Shown: positions 28,736 to 37,352 of the stretch, piece by piece
Position numbering within the stretch: the first letter of the stretch is position 1
Layout of the letters: each line of letters opens with the position of its first letter
DNA from: Lysobacter antibioticus
GTDB taxonomy: Bacteria; Pseudomonadota; Gammaproteobacteria; Xanthomonadales; Xanthomonadaceae
Length of the DNA: 64,000 bases
Assembly (NCBI RefSeq): GCF_001442535.1
Contig: NZ_CP013141.1
Location: 2,887,574-2,951,573, forward strand
Direction of reading: 5' to 3'
Notes under the pieces: generated by a model
Seen by the model: only the letters and a program-made list of their open reading frames with translations
What the model was told of the DNA's origin: nothing
The model's database searches: none
Translations under genes and position numbers: made by a program

Positions 28736-30190
28736 ATGGGCTTTCGATTAGAAGAAAAGACCTTGAGCAGCGGCGAAAAGGTCACGCTCGTGCATTGGGA
28801 AAACGAGTCGCCGACCAAGCACGGGGAGACCTTGCAGGAGCGGACCTGGAAGGACAGCGACACCCGCTCCAGCCTCGGCTTCTACGACGCGACCTCCGAG
28901 TACATGCACAACGACTGGGCGCAGAAGCACATGTCGCCGCAGGGTGTGACCGTGCCCGACGCCGGCTCGCTGCTGCTGTATCACCATGCCGAGACCGACA
29001 CCTGGCACAGCGCCGATGCCTTGGACATCGACCATGTCGATCAATGGAAGGACCACTTCGATAAGTTGGAAGTGGCCAGCCACGCCGATGCGCACATGGC
29101 CTACAACGACACCAGCAACCTGCGCTTGCTGCCGGCGCCGGTCAATCGCGCGCGCGAAGCCGCCTTCCGAATTCTCGAAGAACACGGTGCCGATTCGGAG
29201 GAGTGGAAGGGGTGGGTCGAGAAGCGCTTCGGCTTCGATGCGGATGCCGACCGCCCCGGTTTCGATCCCGACAACGACGGCGCCAAACGCAAGCGCACGA
29301 CGATGGAGCAGTCGTGGTCGGCCGACGACGGCCGCAAGGGCCTGAGTTTCGATGCCGCGGTGCTCGGCAAGTGGTACGAGTCGAAGCTGGAAGAGTCCCA
29401 TGTCGACACGGTGACCTTGAAAAGCCCGACCAGCGGCAAGATGATCCCGGTGCCGTTGTTCTATTGCGCGGCCTCCGGCCAACTGTGCACTCGCGACGCG
29501 CTCGACATCGACCACGAAGTGCCGTTCGAGCTGTTGGCCAAGAAGATGGAAGAGCACGGCGGGCCCGACGGGCTCAGCAAGGCCGACGCCCTGGACGGCT
29601 ATAACGAGACCAGCAACCTGCGCCTGGTCGGCCGCAGCGTCAACAGCTCGCACGAATACGAGATGGATGCGGAAGGCAACTACCGCGACGAGGAAGAGCC
29701 CGAGCAGCCGGGAGAGTTCGACGGGCTGATCGCCAGCGACGACGAAGACGAGGAACTCTCGCCCGAGACGATCGGCGAATTGCAGGCCTTGGGACGGGCG
29801 TATCGAGTGCCGGAGATGCGGGTGGACAACCCGGGGCATCGCGACCACGACCTCTACGCGCAAGCCCTGGGCTGCCTGGGGAACACGGACGTCGGCCGCG
29901 GCATGAGCGAGTCCGAACGCAAGAACGCCGCCGGCAGCCTGACGCTGGCGGCGAAGAACTTCAACCTCGATTGCATCGATGCGGTAGCGACCGACAACCA
30001 GGACAAGTCCAAGCTGTTCGCGATCCAAGGCGACCCTCGAAACGCCAACTACGTTTGGATTCCGGTCGAGGGCGCGAAACAGCAAAGCCTGGAGCAGAGC
30101 ACCGTGGGCTTGAATCAGTTGGCCTACGAGCGCGAGCAGCAAGGCCAGCAGCAGACCCAGCAGCGAACCCAGAACGCGATGACGATGTAG
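28736..30190 (+). CDS. Probable T4SS effector: two HNH-like nuclease modules plus XVIPCD
   Basis: The product has 484 residues, starting at ATG 28736 after GAGGAGAG. Two similar modules are visible: DALDIDH (94-100) followed by YNDTSNLRLLPAPVN, and DALDIDH (254-260) followed by YNETSNLRLVGRSVN. The spacing of DH, N and N fits an HNH/DUF1524-like nuclease site. Residues about 361-484 match the XVIPCD, the C-terminal signal of Xanthomonadales X-T4SS effectors: GHRDHDLYAQAL, ASNL-like GSLTLAAKNF, LDCIDAV, KLFAIQGD and a Gln-rich tail. It would be injected into rival bacteria and attack DNA or RNA. No T4SS genes lie in the window, and no obvious immunity gene is seen next to it. Confidence 0.88.
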   Translation: MGFRLEEKTLSSGEKVTLVHWENESPTKHGETLQERTWKDSDTRSSLGFYDATSEYMHNDWAQKHMSPQGVTVPDAGSLLLYHHAETDTWHSADALDIDHVDQWKDHFDKLEVASHADAHMAYNDTSNLRLLPAPVNRAREAAFRILEEHGADSEEWKGWVEKRFGFDADADRPGFDPDNDGAKRKRTTMEQSWSADDGRKGLSFDAAVLGKWYESKLEESHVDTVTLKSPTSGKMIPVPLFYCAASGQLCTRDALDIDHEVPFELLAKKMEEHGGPDGLSKADALDGYNETSNLRLVGRSVNSSHEYEMDAEGNYRDEEEPEQPGEFDGLIASDDEDEELSPETIGELQALGRAYRVPEMRVDNPGHRDHDLYAQALGCLGNTDVGRGMSESERKNAAGSLTLAAKNFNLDCIDAVATDNQDKSKLFAIQGDPRNANYVWIPVEGAKQQSLEQSTVGLNQLAYEREQQGQQQTQQRTQNAMTM

Positions 30191-30543
30191 GGCGGGGGTA
30201 GGGGCGGCCCGGCGAGCCTCGGTGCGGTCGCATCGAGGCCGCGATGCCCCGGCGTGCCCTGGCAAGCCGCCAGGCGATGTCCTGCGATCCCGTGTTCGTC
30301 CCTTCCCGCCCGGCTTTCGTCGCCGAGGGGCCGGTTTCGTCGCATCGGCCGATTCGGGCCGGGCGATAGGCCCTATGCTCCACCGCATCGAGGATGGCTG
30401 GTCCGGCAAACGCCCGCGACCGCGCGCGATCGGGCCGGGGGAGGCCGGGTCATCGACGCGAATGCCAGCGATCTCCCGGGACGGAGCGGCTACGGCCCAG
30501 TCCGCTCGAATGCCTAGGCCGTCAACCCACTGCGAGGACCTGC
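30191..30543. other. Spacer, nothing recognised
   Basis: This 353-bp GC-rich gap between the effector and the next plus-strand gene shows no believable open frame or clear hairpin. It presumably contains the promoter of the 30544 gene. Confidence 0.45.
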
Positions 30544-31038
30544 GTGAGAATTATCGGAAAACTGACCGGCGCCTTCATGGTCGCCGCAGCGATGACGCTG
30601 TCTGCGCCAGCGGCTTCGAGCGAGGCGCAGCCTGCGGACAGCCGCTTGCTCGACACCATCATGGCCTTGGACTGGGCCGCATTCGACGCCTTCAATCACT
30701 GCAGCGCCCCGGATAAGCTTCGCAAGCACGCCGAGTATTTCTCGCAGGACGTCGAGTTCTATCACGACACCGGAGGCGTGACGTGGTCGCGGCAGGAGAT
30801 GCTCGCGAATACCGAGAAGTACGTCTGCGGAAAATTCCGGCGCGAACTCATTCCCGGTTCGGTGACGGTCTATCCGATCAAGGATTTCGGCGCCATCGAA
30901 ATGGGCTCCCACCGGTTCTGCCAGTTTTCCAGCGGCAACTGCGACGGCCTGGCCGATTTCACCATCGTCTGGAGCAAGCAGGGCGGCGACTGGAAGATCA
31001 CCCGCGTCCTCAGTTATGGCCATCGCTCCAGCAAGTAG
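30544..31038 (+). CDS. Secreted SnoaL/NTF2-like (DUF4440-type) protein
   Basis: The 164-residue product starts at GTG 30544, preceded by GAGGA with good spacing. It has a signal peptide (RIIGKLTGAFMVAAAMTLSAPAA) and then an NTF2-like pattern: a helix with MALDWAAFDAFNHC, then FSQDVEFYHDTGG, a VTWSRQEML helix, and beta strands ending with WKITRVLSYGH. The fold normally forms a small pocket or dimer. The function is not predictable. It lies 353 bp after the HNH effector on the same strand, so an immunity role was considered, but a periplasmic protein would not protect against a cytoplasmic nuclease. Confidence 0.82.
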   Translation: MRIIGKLTGAFMVAAAMTLSAPAASSEAQPADSRLLDTIMALDWAAFDAFNHCSAPDKLRKHAEYFSQDVEFYHDTGGVTWSRQEMLANTEKYVCGKFRRELIPGSVTVYPIKDFGAIEMGSHRFCQFSSGNCDGLADFTIVWSKQGGDWKITRVLSYGHRSSK

Positions 31039-31223
31039 GTCGCTTCCGCTGCGGCATGTATCGGGGTGGAGCGACAGCGTGTTCCGCCCTCGCGGCGATC
31101 AGGTTCGCGGCTCCTCTACTTTCCGGGCGGCGACCGTCGCGTTGTCGGTAGCCGAAGCGGACTGGTTCGCCGTCGAGTCGCCAGCGAGCAGGGGAGGCGT
31201 GCGGGCATCTCCCCGTTCGCCCC

Positions 31224-31943
31224 TCAACCATTAACCGCCGGATGCCGCGCCAGCACCGCGTCGAGCAGGCTCATGCGCAGGCGGATCATGTCTTCGCCGA
31301 CGGCGACGACCTTGGCCCGGCGGTGCGGGTGGTCTTGCAGCAGGCGGTTGATGATGTCGCGCATGACCAGGGCGTGGTCTTCGTCTTCGCTGACGTGCAG
31401 GACGAAGAAGTGCAGTTGCTCGTTGCTGTAGCCGGCCGCGCGCAGGCCGTCGAGGATGCCGCCGTACAAGGTCGGCACGATCGCTTCGGCGCCCAGGCAC
31501 AGGGCCGCCAGGCCGTCGAGCGGGTCGGGCGAGCGGCAGTAGTGGAACATGCTTTCGATCAGCGCCGAGGTTTCGGCCAGGATCGGCGCACTGCGCGGCT
31601 GCACGCCGATCTCGGCCAGGCAGCGGCGGTACAGCTCGGCGTGGGTGACCGCATGGGGACGGTCGAGGCCGGTTTCCTCGACCAGGTTCATCGCCAGCGC
31701 GCGCACGTCCTCGTTGCTCGGCATGCGCGACATCAGCGCGCATAGATAGCGAGTGAAGTTTTCCGAGTAATAGCTGTGCTGGACCAGGAAGGCGCGCAGC
31801 ATCTCCAGCGCGCGCTCGCCTTCGCCGCACCGGCGCAGGAACGGATGGCGTTCCAGTTCCATCAGCAGCCCCGGCGGAAACAGGTCGCCCCACAGCGCGG
31901 GCGGCGCGTCCGGGCGGGCATGGATGTCTTCGATGACGTGCAT
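31224..31943 (-). CDS. Heme-oxygenase-fold diiron protein (HDO / CADD-like)
   Basis: The 239-residue product is all alpha-helical and belongs to the iron-containing redox enzyme family. The likely iron ligands Glu90, His97, Glu153, His183, Asp187 and His190 match, as I recall it, the spacing of the CADD/UndA type diiron site (E-x6-H ... E ... H-x3-D-x2-H). Members oxidise fatty acids, amino acids or aromatic amines, and chlamydial CADD takes part in p-aminobenzoate formation. It is the last gene of the PABA operon; its start follows AAAGGAACGCC, 10 bp after the pabC-like stop. It may N-oxidise or otherwise tailor the aryl amine, or remodel the acyl chain. The substrate is not known. Confidence 0.85.
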   Translation of the reverse strand: MHVIEDIHARPDAPPALWGDLFPPGLLMELERHPFLRRCGEGERALEMLRAFLVQHSYYSENFTRYLCALMSRMPSNEDVRALAMNLVEETGLDRPHAVTHAELYRRCLAEIGVQPRSAPILAETSALIESMFHYCRSPDPLDGLAALCLGAEAIVPTLYGGILDGLRAAGYSNEQLHFFVLHVSEDEDHALVMRDIINRLLQDHPHRRAKVVAVGEDMIRLRMSLLDAVLARHPAVNG

Positions 31944-31952
31944 GGCGTTCCT

Positions 31953-32861
31953 TTAGGATCGTTGCGTTGTGTGGGAAGGACGGTGGACGGGCGGCCAGGC
32001 CGCACCGGTGCGTTTGCGGACTAGGTCGGCATAGGCCGCGCCGAGGCGGCGCGTGATCGGGCCCGGGACCCATTCGGCCACGGTGCCGCGCGCGTCGACG
32101 ACGCGGCGGATCGGCGCCAGGCCGATCAGGGAATTGGTCATGAAGGCCTCTTCGGCTTCGCCGAGCCGCGCATAGGCCAGCGGACGTTCGGCGTGGCGCA
32201 GGCCCAGCGCCGCGGCCAGCGACAGCACGCAGGCGCGGGCGATGCCGGCGAGCGGGCCTTCGCTCAAGGGCGGGGTGATCAGCTCGCCGTCGAGCACGAA
32301 GAACAAGTTGCTGTAGGCGCCTTCGCAGACCTGGCCGCGCGCGTTGCACAGCAGCGCTTCGTCGGCGGCGTGGGTCTGCGCCTCGTCGAAGGCCAGGATC
32401 GAGCCGAGGTAGTTGGCATGCTTGTGCGCGGTCGGCGACTGGTCGGGCAGCGGGTGGACGCACTGGCTGGCGAACAGGGTCGTGCCCTGCTCGTGGATGT
32501 GCGGCTCGTAGTGACGCGCCGGCAGACAGGCGGCGACCCAGGTCGGCCGATGCGCGCCGCTGCAGGACAGGCCGGCGCTGCGGCCGCGGCTCATCCACAG
32601 ACGCAGGGTCGAGGACGGCTCCTTGCAGGCGCCGATCACCGCGGCCGCGGCCGCGCGCCAGTGCTGTTCGGACGGTGGGTCGACGTAGCGCAAGGCGCGC
32701 GCGCCGTCCTGCAAGCGGCGCAGATGTTCGTCGAGCAGGAAGGGCATGCCGTCGTAGACCGGCAAGGTCTCGAACAGGCCGTCGCCATAGAGAAAGCCGC
32801 GGTCGAACACCGAGACCTTGGCGTGTTCGGCGTCCACCAGTTGGCCGTCGAGCCAGATCAC
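31953..32861 (-). CDS. pabC: Aminodeoxychorismate lyase-like PLP enzyme (class IV aminotransferase fold)
   Basis: The 302-residue product begins at GTG 32861, whose last two bases overlap the stop of the barrel gene (GTGA), so translation is coupled. Class IV features are FDRGFLYGDGLFET at the N-terminus, the PLP-binding Lys in HKHANYLGSILAFDEAQ, and VCEGAYSNLFFV. The enzyme would release pyruvate from 4-amino-4-deoxychorismate to give p-aminobenzoate. The pairing with a PabA-PabB fusion in the same operon favours lyase over branched-chain or D-amino acid transaminase activity. A dedicated copy in a biosynthetic cluster suggests PABA as a precursor rather than for folate. Confidence 0.88.
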   Translation of the reverse strand: MIWLDGQLVDAEHAKVSVFDRGFLYGDGLFETLPVYDGMPFLLDEHLRRLQDGARALRYVDPPSEQHWRAAAAAVIGACKEPSSTLRLWMSRGRSAGLSCSGAHRPTWVAACLPARHYEPHIHEQGTTLFASQCVHPLPDQSPTAHKHANYLGSILAFDEAQTHAADEALLCNARGQVCEGAYSNLFFVLDGELITPPLSEGPLAGIARACVLSLAAALGLRHAERPLAYARLGEAEEAFMTNSLIGLAPIRRVVDARGTVAEWVPGPITRRLGAAYADLVRKRTGAAWPPVHRPSHTTQRS

Positions 32862-34174
32862 CGTTGCCAACCCCAGGTGCGGCGCAGTTCCAGCAGCATC
32901 AGCCGGTCCTTGCGCAAGGCGCCGAGGTCCGAGTTGGCCGGGCCGGTGAAGTGCTGCCAGCGCGCGAGTAGGCTCCAGCGATCGTCGAGGCGGTATTCGA
33001 GATTGGCGAACCAGGCCCGGCCGCGGCCGTGGGTGGTCTGCAGCAGGCCGACGTCGCCGCTGAGGTCGCCTTCCAGCGGCGCGCGGGTCAGGCCCAGGTA
33101 GAGCGCATCGCTGTTGGCGTGGTTCTGGAACCAGACCGCGCGATTGGCGCGCAGTACGAAGTCGGGTTGGGCGACGGCCGGGTGTGCGCGCTCGGCGCGC
33201 CGATGCACGTACTGGGCCAGGCCGAGCCAGCCGCCATCGAAATGGCGCTCGAGGCCGAGCACGGCATAGAAATGATCGCCGAGGCCCGGCGGCGGTGGCC
33301 CCTCGAAGCGGGTGTCGGCGATCTCGCCGCGCAGCCCCCAGCGCTCGCCGAGCGAAGCGCTGAAGTCGGCGCCGAGCACGCGCACTTCCGCCTGCGCCAG
33401 CTGCGGGCCGGCGGCATAGGCGAAGGCGGGCAGGATGGAGTAGCCGCGCACGGCGCTGAGCGAGGCATCGAGGCCGTTGCCGGCGTAGTCCAGGCGCAGC
33501 GCATTGGTCGACCCGGGAGCGCGGACGCGGTCGCCATGCAGCGAGGGCAGCGGCTTCCACAACGAGGCCGGCAGGATGCTCGCGCGCAACTTCGGTAGGT
33601 GCAGCGCCGCCAGCGACCAGCGTTCGTGCAACTGCAGGCGGGCCGAGACCAGATCGGTGCCGATGCGATCCTCGTCGATGTCGCTGACCAGGGCGCGCAT
33701 ATTGCGCGGCGACAGGTTGTCGGTCGGGTTGAGCCGGTCGGCGCGACCCCAGACCACGATCTGTCGCCCCGCGCGCAGTTGCAGCGGGCCGTGGGTGTAT
33801 TCGACGAAGCCCTGGCGCAGGACCGGCGCGTCGTCATAAGCGAGCTGGCGAGTGCCGCCCACTGCTTCGATCAGGCCGCGCCAGGCCTCGCCGCGCAATT
33901 CGCTGCGCAGCCGCGCCGCCAGGCCGAGGCGCGAGCCGACGTCGTCGAGATCGCGGCTGCCGCTGGCGGCCAGCGCGGCGCCGGAGGCGGTGCCGGTCCA
34001 GCGCACGCCGCCGACTGCATCCTCGGAAACGTCTGCGCTGGCGGCTGGTTCGGGTGTGGACTCCGCGTCGGGCTCGGCGACCACGCCGACGTCCACGCCG
34101 GCCTGCGCCATCGCCGGCAGCGAAGCGCAGGACGCAGCGGCGAGGGCGGCGGCGAGGGTCATACGGCGCATCAC
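32858..34174 (-). CDS. Outer-membrane beta-barrel, DUF1302-like
   Basis: The 438-residue product has a signal peptide (MMRRMTLAAALAAASCASLPAMAQA) and alternating beta strands throughout. The segment LRAGRQIVVWGRADRLNPTD is the GRQ..WG.aD motif seen in DUF1302-type barrels. The protein ends with WGWQR, not the usual terminal Phe. It overlaps the upstream LolA-like gene (ATGA at 34171-34174). In other bacteria such barrels are encoded with an RND/MMPL transporter and a LolA-like carrier, so this one is probably the outer-membrane receiver or exit for the cluster product. Confidence 0.85.
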   Translation of the reverse strand: MMRRMTLAAALAAASCASLPAMAQAGVDVGVVAEPDAESTPEPAASADVSEDAVGGVRWTGTASGAALAASGSRDLDDVGSRLGLAARLRSELRGEAWRGLIEAVGGTRQLAYDDAPVLRQGFVEYTHGPLQLRAGRQIVVWGRADRLNPTDNLSPRNMRALVSDIDEDRIGTDLVSARLQLHERWSLAALHLPKLRASILPASLWKPLPSLHGDRVRAPGSTNALRLDYAGNGLDASLSAVRGYSILPAFAYAAGPQLAQAEVRVLGADFSASLGERWGLRGEIADTRFEGPPPPGLGDHFYAVLGLERHFDGGWLGLAQYVHRRAERAHPAVAQPDFVLRANRAVWFQNHANSDALYLGLTRAPLEGDLSGDVGLLQTTHGRGRAWFANLEYRLDDRWSLLARWQHFTGPANSDLGALRKDRLMLLELRRTWGWQR

Positions 34175-34989
34175 TGGCCCAGGCGCGATTCGATGAACAG
34201 GTCTTCGCGCAGGGCGCGATTGCTGTTGACGTTCTTCAGGGTCAGCACCGAACTGCGGCCGCCCTTGGCCGCGACCATCTCGCGACGAGTGGCGATGAGC
34301 TTGCCGGGCTGGTTGGCTACGGCGAGGTGGCCGGAGATGGTCTGGCGCTTGAACTCCTGCCCGGACTTGTCGAAGTAACGCACTAACACCGCGGCGAAAT
34401 CGTGCTTGCGCACGGTCGCGACGAGCTTGGAATAGCCGAGCGAGGCGGCGGTCTTGGCATCGCGCGGCACCGACTGCACCACATAGCAGGTCGCGCTGGC
34501 GCAGGGCTCGTCGGCGAGCAGGCTATGGGTGAAATCGGCGCTGTCCTGCGCCATCAGGTCGGCGTAGGCGAAGTCGGAACCCATGAAGCTGTCTTTCTTG
34601 TTCGAGGCGAGGATGCGCCGGGTCTTGCCCATGCTGGGGAAATAAATCCACAGGTCGTCCTGGCTGGCGGCGTTTTCGTGCACCAGCACCGCGGTGCCGG
34701 CGACGTCGGCCGGCGTGGCGAAGCGGAACAGGCGATGGCTGTCGACCGCGTCGGCCTGCAGCTTGTTGTAGACCACGCCGCCGCGGCTGCGCACGCGTTC
34801 GCCCTGGCGGATGCCGAGCTGGCTGTCGGCCTGCCAGTCGGCGACTTTCTCGGTCGCGCTGCTGCGTTCGAAGATCTGTTGCGCGCTCGGCTTGGCGCCG
34901 TCCTGGGCCGGCGCGGCCAAGGAGACGATCGCGACCGCGACGCCGGCGAGCGCCGCGCCGGCCAGGCGCAGGGTGAGGGGACGGATCAT
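34171..34989 (-). CDS. LolA-like outer-membrane lipoprotein-sorting protein
   Basis: The 272-residue product has a signal peptide (LRLAGAALAGVAVAIVSLAAPAQA-like). Its body fits the LolA-like/lipoprotein-sorting family used with RND exporters: VLVHENAASQDDLWIYFPSMGKTRRI and NKKDSFMGSDFAYADL are strongly reminiscent. It ends with RALREDLFIESRLGQ. ATG 34989 overlaps the stop of the RND gene. It should carry a hydrophobic cargo across the periplasm. Another start in a longer upstream frame is a shadow of the RND gene. Confidence 0.88.
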   Translation of the reverse strand: MIRPLTLRLAGAALAGVAVAIVSLAAPAQDGAKPSAQQIFERSSATEKVADWQADSQLGIRQGERVRSRGGVVYNKLQADAVDSHRLFRFATPADVAGTAVLVHENAASQDDLWIYFPSMGKTRRILASNKKDSFMGSDFAYADLMAQDSADFTHSLLADEPCASATCYVVQSVPRDAKTAASLGYSKLVATVRKHDFAAVLVRYFDKSGQEFKRQTISGHLAVANQPGKLIATRREMVAAKGGRSSVLTLKNVNSNRALREDLFIESRLGQ

Positions 34990-37346
34990 GGGGTCTCCTG
35001 GATCGTGTGGGTCGACGAGGCGCCGTCGGATTCGCGCGGTAACAGGTGGCGCAGCAGGCCGACGCGCTCCAGGCCCATCAGCACCGCGGGCGTGAACAGG
35101 AACTCGCACAGCGCGCCGGCGCCGATCGCCAGCGCGGTGACGCCGCCGAACTTGGCCAGGCTCTGCACTTCCGACAGCATGTAGATGACGAAGCCGAGCA
35201 CCAGCACGCTCGACAGCAGCAGCATCGCCAGGCCGGTGCTGGCGAAGGTGTCGCGCAGGGCCGCGGCCATGTCGTGCTTGCGCCGGTAGTGGTCGACCAC
35301 GGTCTTGACGAAATGCAGGGTGTCGTCGTCGAGGATGCCGATCGCGATCGCCGACACCAGCAGGGTGAACGGGTCCAGGAACACGCCGCCGAAGCCCATC
35401 ACCGCCAGGGCGATGCCCACCGGCACCAGGTTGCACAGCGCCATGGTCAGGCCGAGCGTGGCCGAGCGGAACACCAGCACCATCACCGTCAACACCACGA
35501 AGAACGACAGGCCGATGCTGCGGATCTCGTTGCTGGCCAGGTAGTTGGTCAGGCGCGACCACAGCGGCACCACGCCGGTGGTTTCGATCGAGCGGATCTG
35601 CGGGGTCTCGCGCAGGATCCGTTCGGCCTCGGCTTGGATGTCGCGGAACAGCGGCTGGTACTGCGAATCGGGCCGGTACTTCATGCGCAGGTTGATGCGC
35701 GCCTTGGCGTAGTCGCCGGTGACCAGGCGGGTCAGCTCGTCGGTGCCGGAGGACTCGAACAGGATCAGCGACTCGGCCACCTCCGCGCGCGAGTCCGGGA
35801 TCCGATAGGCCGCCTTGTCGCCCTCGTGCAGGGCCTGGCTGATCTCCATGACCACGTCGGCGATGCTGTAGGTCTTCAGGCCGAGGGCGCCGTAGCGCGC
35901 TTCCAGGCGGTCCTGCAGCTCGCGCATGCGCTTGAGCACCGCCGGGTCCTTGATCGACTCGCCGCCCACGCCGGCACTGTCGACGATCAGCTCCATCGAG
36001 GCGGCGCCGCGCAGGGTCTGGTCGACGTAGGTATAGGAGCGGTAGATGTCGGTGTGGGGCTTGAACAGGCCGACGTAGTAGTAGTCGGTGGTGACGCGGG
36101 CGACGCCGAAGCCGGCGATCGCGATCAGCCCGGCCAGCACCAGCAGCAGCATGCGCCAGCGCCGGGTCACGAAGCCGGCGAGCCAGTGCATGCCGCGCAC
36201 CCGGCCGTCGAGCAAGCGCGCCGCGCGCTGCGCATCCGGCAGCAGGCGGAAGCGGCTCAGCGCCAGCGGGATCAGCAGCCAGCCGATCAACAACGAGGCG
36301 ACCAGGCCCGCCGCCATCGAGATGCCGATGCCCTGCACCGGGCGGATCTCCGACCACGAGAACGACAGCAGCGCGCCGGCGGTAGTCAGCACCGACAAGG
36401 CGCTGGCGCCGGCGGAGTGGCTGAAGCCTTCGACGATGGCCGTGCGCAGGTCGCCGCGTGCGGCGTACTGGCGATAGACCTCGGCGAGCAGGAAGATGCT
36501 GGAGCCGACGCCGACCGAGATCAGGAACGAGGGGATGATCGCGGTCAGCATGCCGATCGGCGCGCCGATCAGGGCGCTGACCGCCATCGCCACCACGATC
36601 GACAAGGACGCGACCACCAGCGGCAGCAAAGCCACGGCCCAGGAGCGGAAGATCAGCCAGAACCCGACCGAGACCAGGATGAACGACAGGGTGCCGAAGA
36701 TCGCGCTCTCGCGGTTGATGATGGTGAACACGTCGGCGTCGATGATCGGCGCGCCGACCACGCGCAGGTCGAGGTGCTTGAACTCCGGCGCTTGCGCCAA
36801 GGCGCGGATCTTCTTGGCCAGCTCGATTTTATAGACGATCTCGCCGGGCCTGACCCCGGTCTCGGCCAGGATACCGAGATGGCGCCCGTCGCCGCTGATC
36901 AGGAAGTTGCGGTAGTAAGGATGCGCCAAGGCTTCGCTGCGCTTGGCCGCCAGGGCGGACGCGTCGAGCGCTTCGCCGAGGAAGGGGCCGACGTCGAGGC
37001 CGCCGTCGCCGACACTGGCGATGTGGCGCACGCTGGCGATGGTGGTGACCTTGTTGACGTTGTCCATCGCCTCGATGCGCGCGCCGAGGTCGCGCACGCT
37101 GGCGATGAAGGCCGGCGTCCACTGCGCCGGCGCGTCGAGCACCAGGAAGCTGTATTCGTCGCTGCCGAAGTCGGCCTTGTACTGGGTGTACTTGATCAGC
37201 GCCGGGTCGTCGCGCATGAAGAACGAGTCGGGCGTGTTGTCGAAGCGCAACTGGGTCAGGGCCAGGCCGGACAACGCCAGCAGCGCCAGCAGCAGGACCA
37301 GGCAGGTGCGCGGGTAGGCGAGGATGCGGAGGATCAGGGTGCGCAT
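34986..37346 (-). CDS. RND/MMPL-family exporter
   Basis: The 786-residue inner-membrane protein has two related halves. Each has an isolated helix and a periplasmic domain followed by a bundle of five helices. The first bundle contains FILVSVGFWLIFRSWAVALL and PSFLISVGVGSSIFLLAEV. The second has GILDDDTLHFVKTV, with the acidic residues expected for proton relay. The size and pattern fit hydrophobe/amphiphile exporters of the MMPL type (such as HpnN, or those in aryl polyene clusters). The gene starts 6 bp after the acyltransferase stop and overlaps the LolA-like gene. It probably extracts the lipid product from the inner membrane. Confidence 0.92.
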   Translation of the reverse strand: MRTLILRILAYPRTCLVLLLALLALSGLALTQLRFDNTPDSFFMRDDPALIKYTQYKADFGSDEYSFLVLDAPAQWTPAFIASVRDLGARIEAMDNVNKVTTIASVRHIASVGDGGLDVGPFLGEALDASALAAKRSEALAHPYYRNFLISGDGRHLGILAETGVRPGEIVYKIELAKKIRALAQAPEFKHLDLRVVGAPIIDADVFTIINRESAIFGTLSFILVSVGFWLIFRSWAVALLPLVVASLSIVVAMAVSALIGAPIGMLTAIIPSFLISVGVGSSIFLLAEVYRQYAARGDLRTAIVEGFSHSAGASALSVLTTAGALLSFSWSEIRPVQGIGISMAAGLVASLLIGWLLIPLALSRFRLLPDAQRAARLLDGRVRGMHWLAGFVTRRWRMLLLVLAGLIAIAGFGVARVTTDYYYVGLFKPHTDIYRSYTYVDQTLRGAASMELIVDSAGVGGESIKDPAVLKRMRELQDRLEARYGALGLKTYSIADVVMEISQALHEGDKAAYRIPDSRAEVAESLILFESSGTDELTRLVTGDYAKARINLRMKYRPDSQYQPLFRDIQAEAERILRETPQIRSIETTGVVPLWSRLTNYLASNEIRSIGLSFFVVLTVMVLVFRSATLGLTMALCNLVPVGIALAVMGFGGVFLDPFTLLVSAIAIGILDDDTLHFVKTVVDHYRRKHDMAAALRDTFASTGLAMLLLSSVLVLGFVIYMLSEVQSLAKFGGVTALAIGAGALCEFLFTPAVLMGLERVGLLRHLLPRESDGASSTHTIQETP

Positions 37347-37352
37347 GGGGGC

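Noticed and set aside
30544..31038. Immunity protein for the double-HNH effector
   Set aside because: It has a signal peptide and would be periplasmic, while a nuclease effector must be blocked in the cytoplasm. Distance and a separate promoter region also argue against it.
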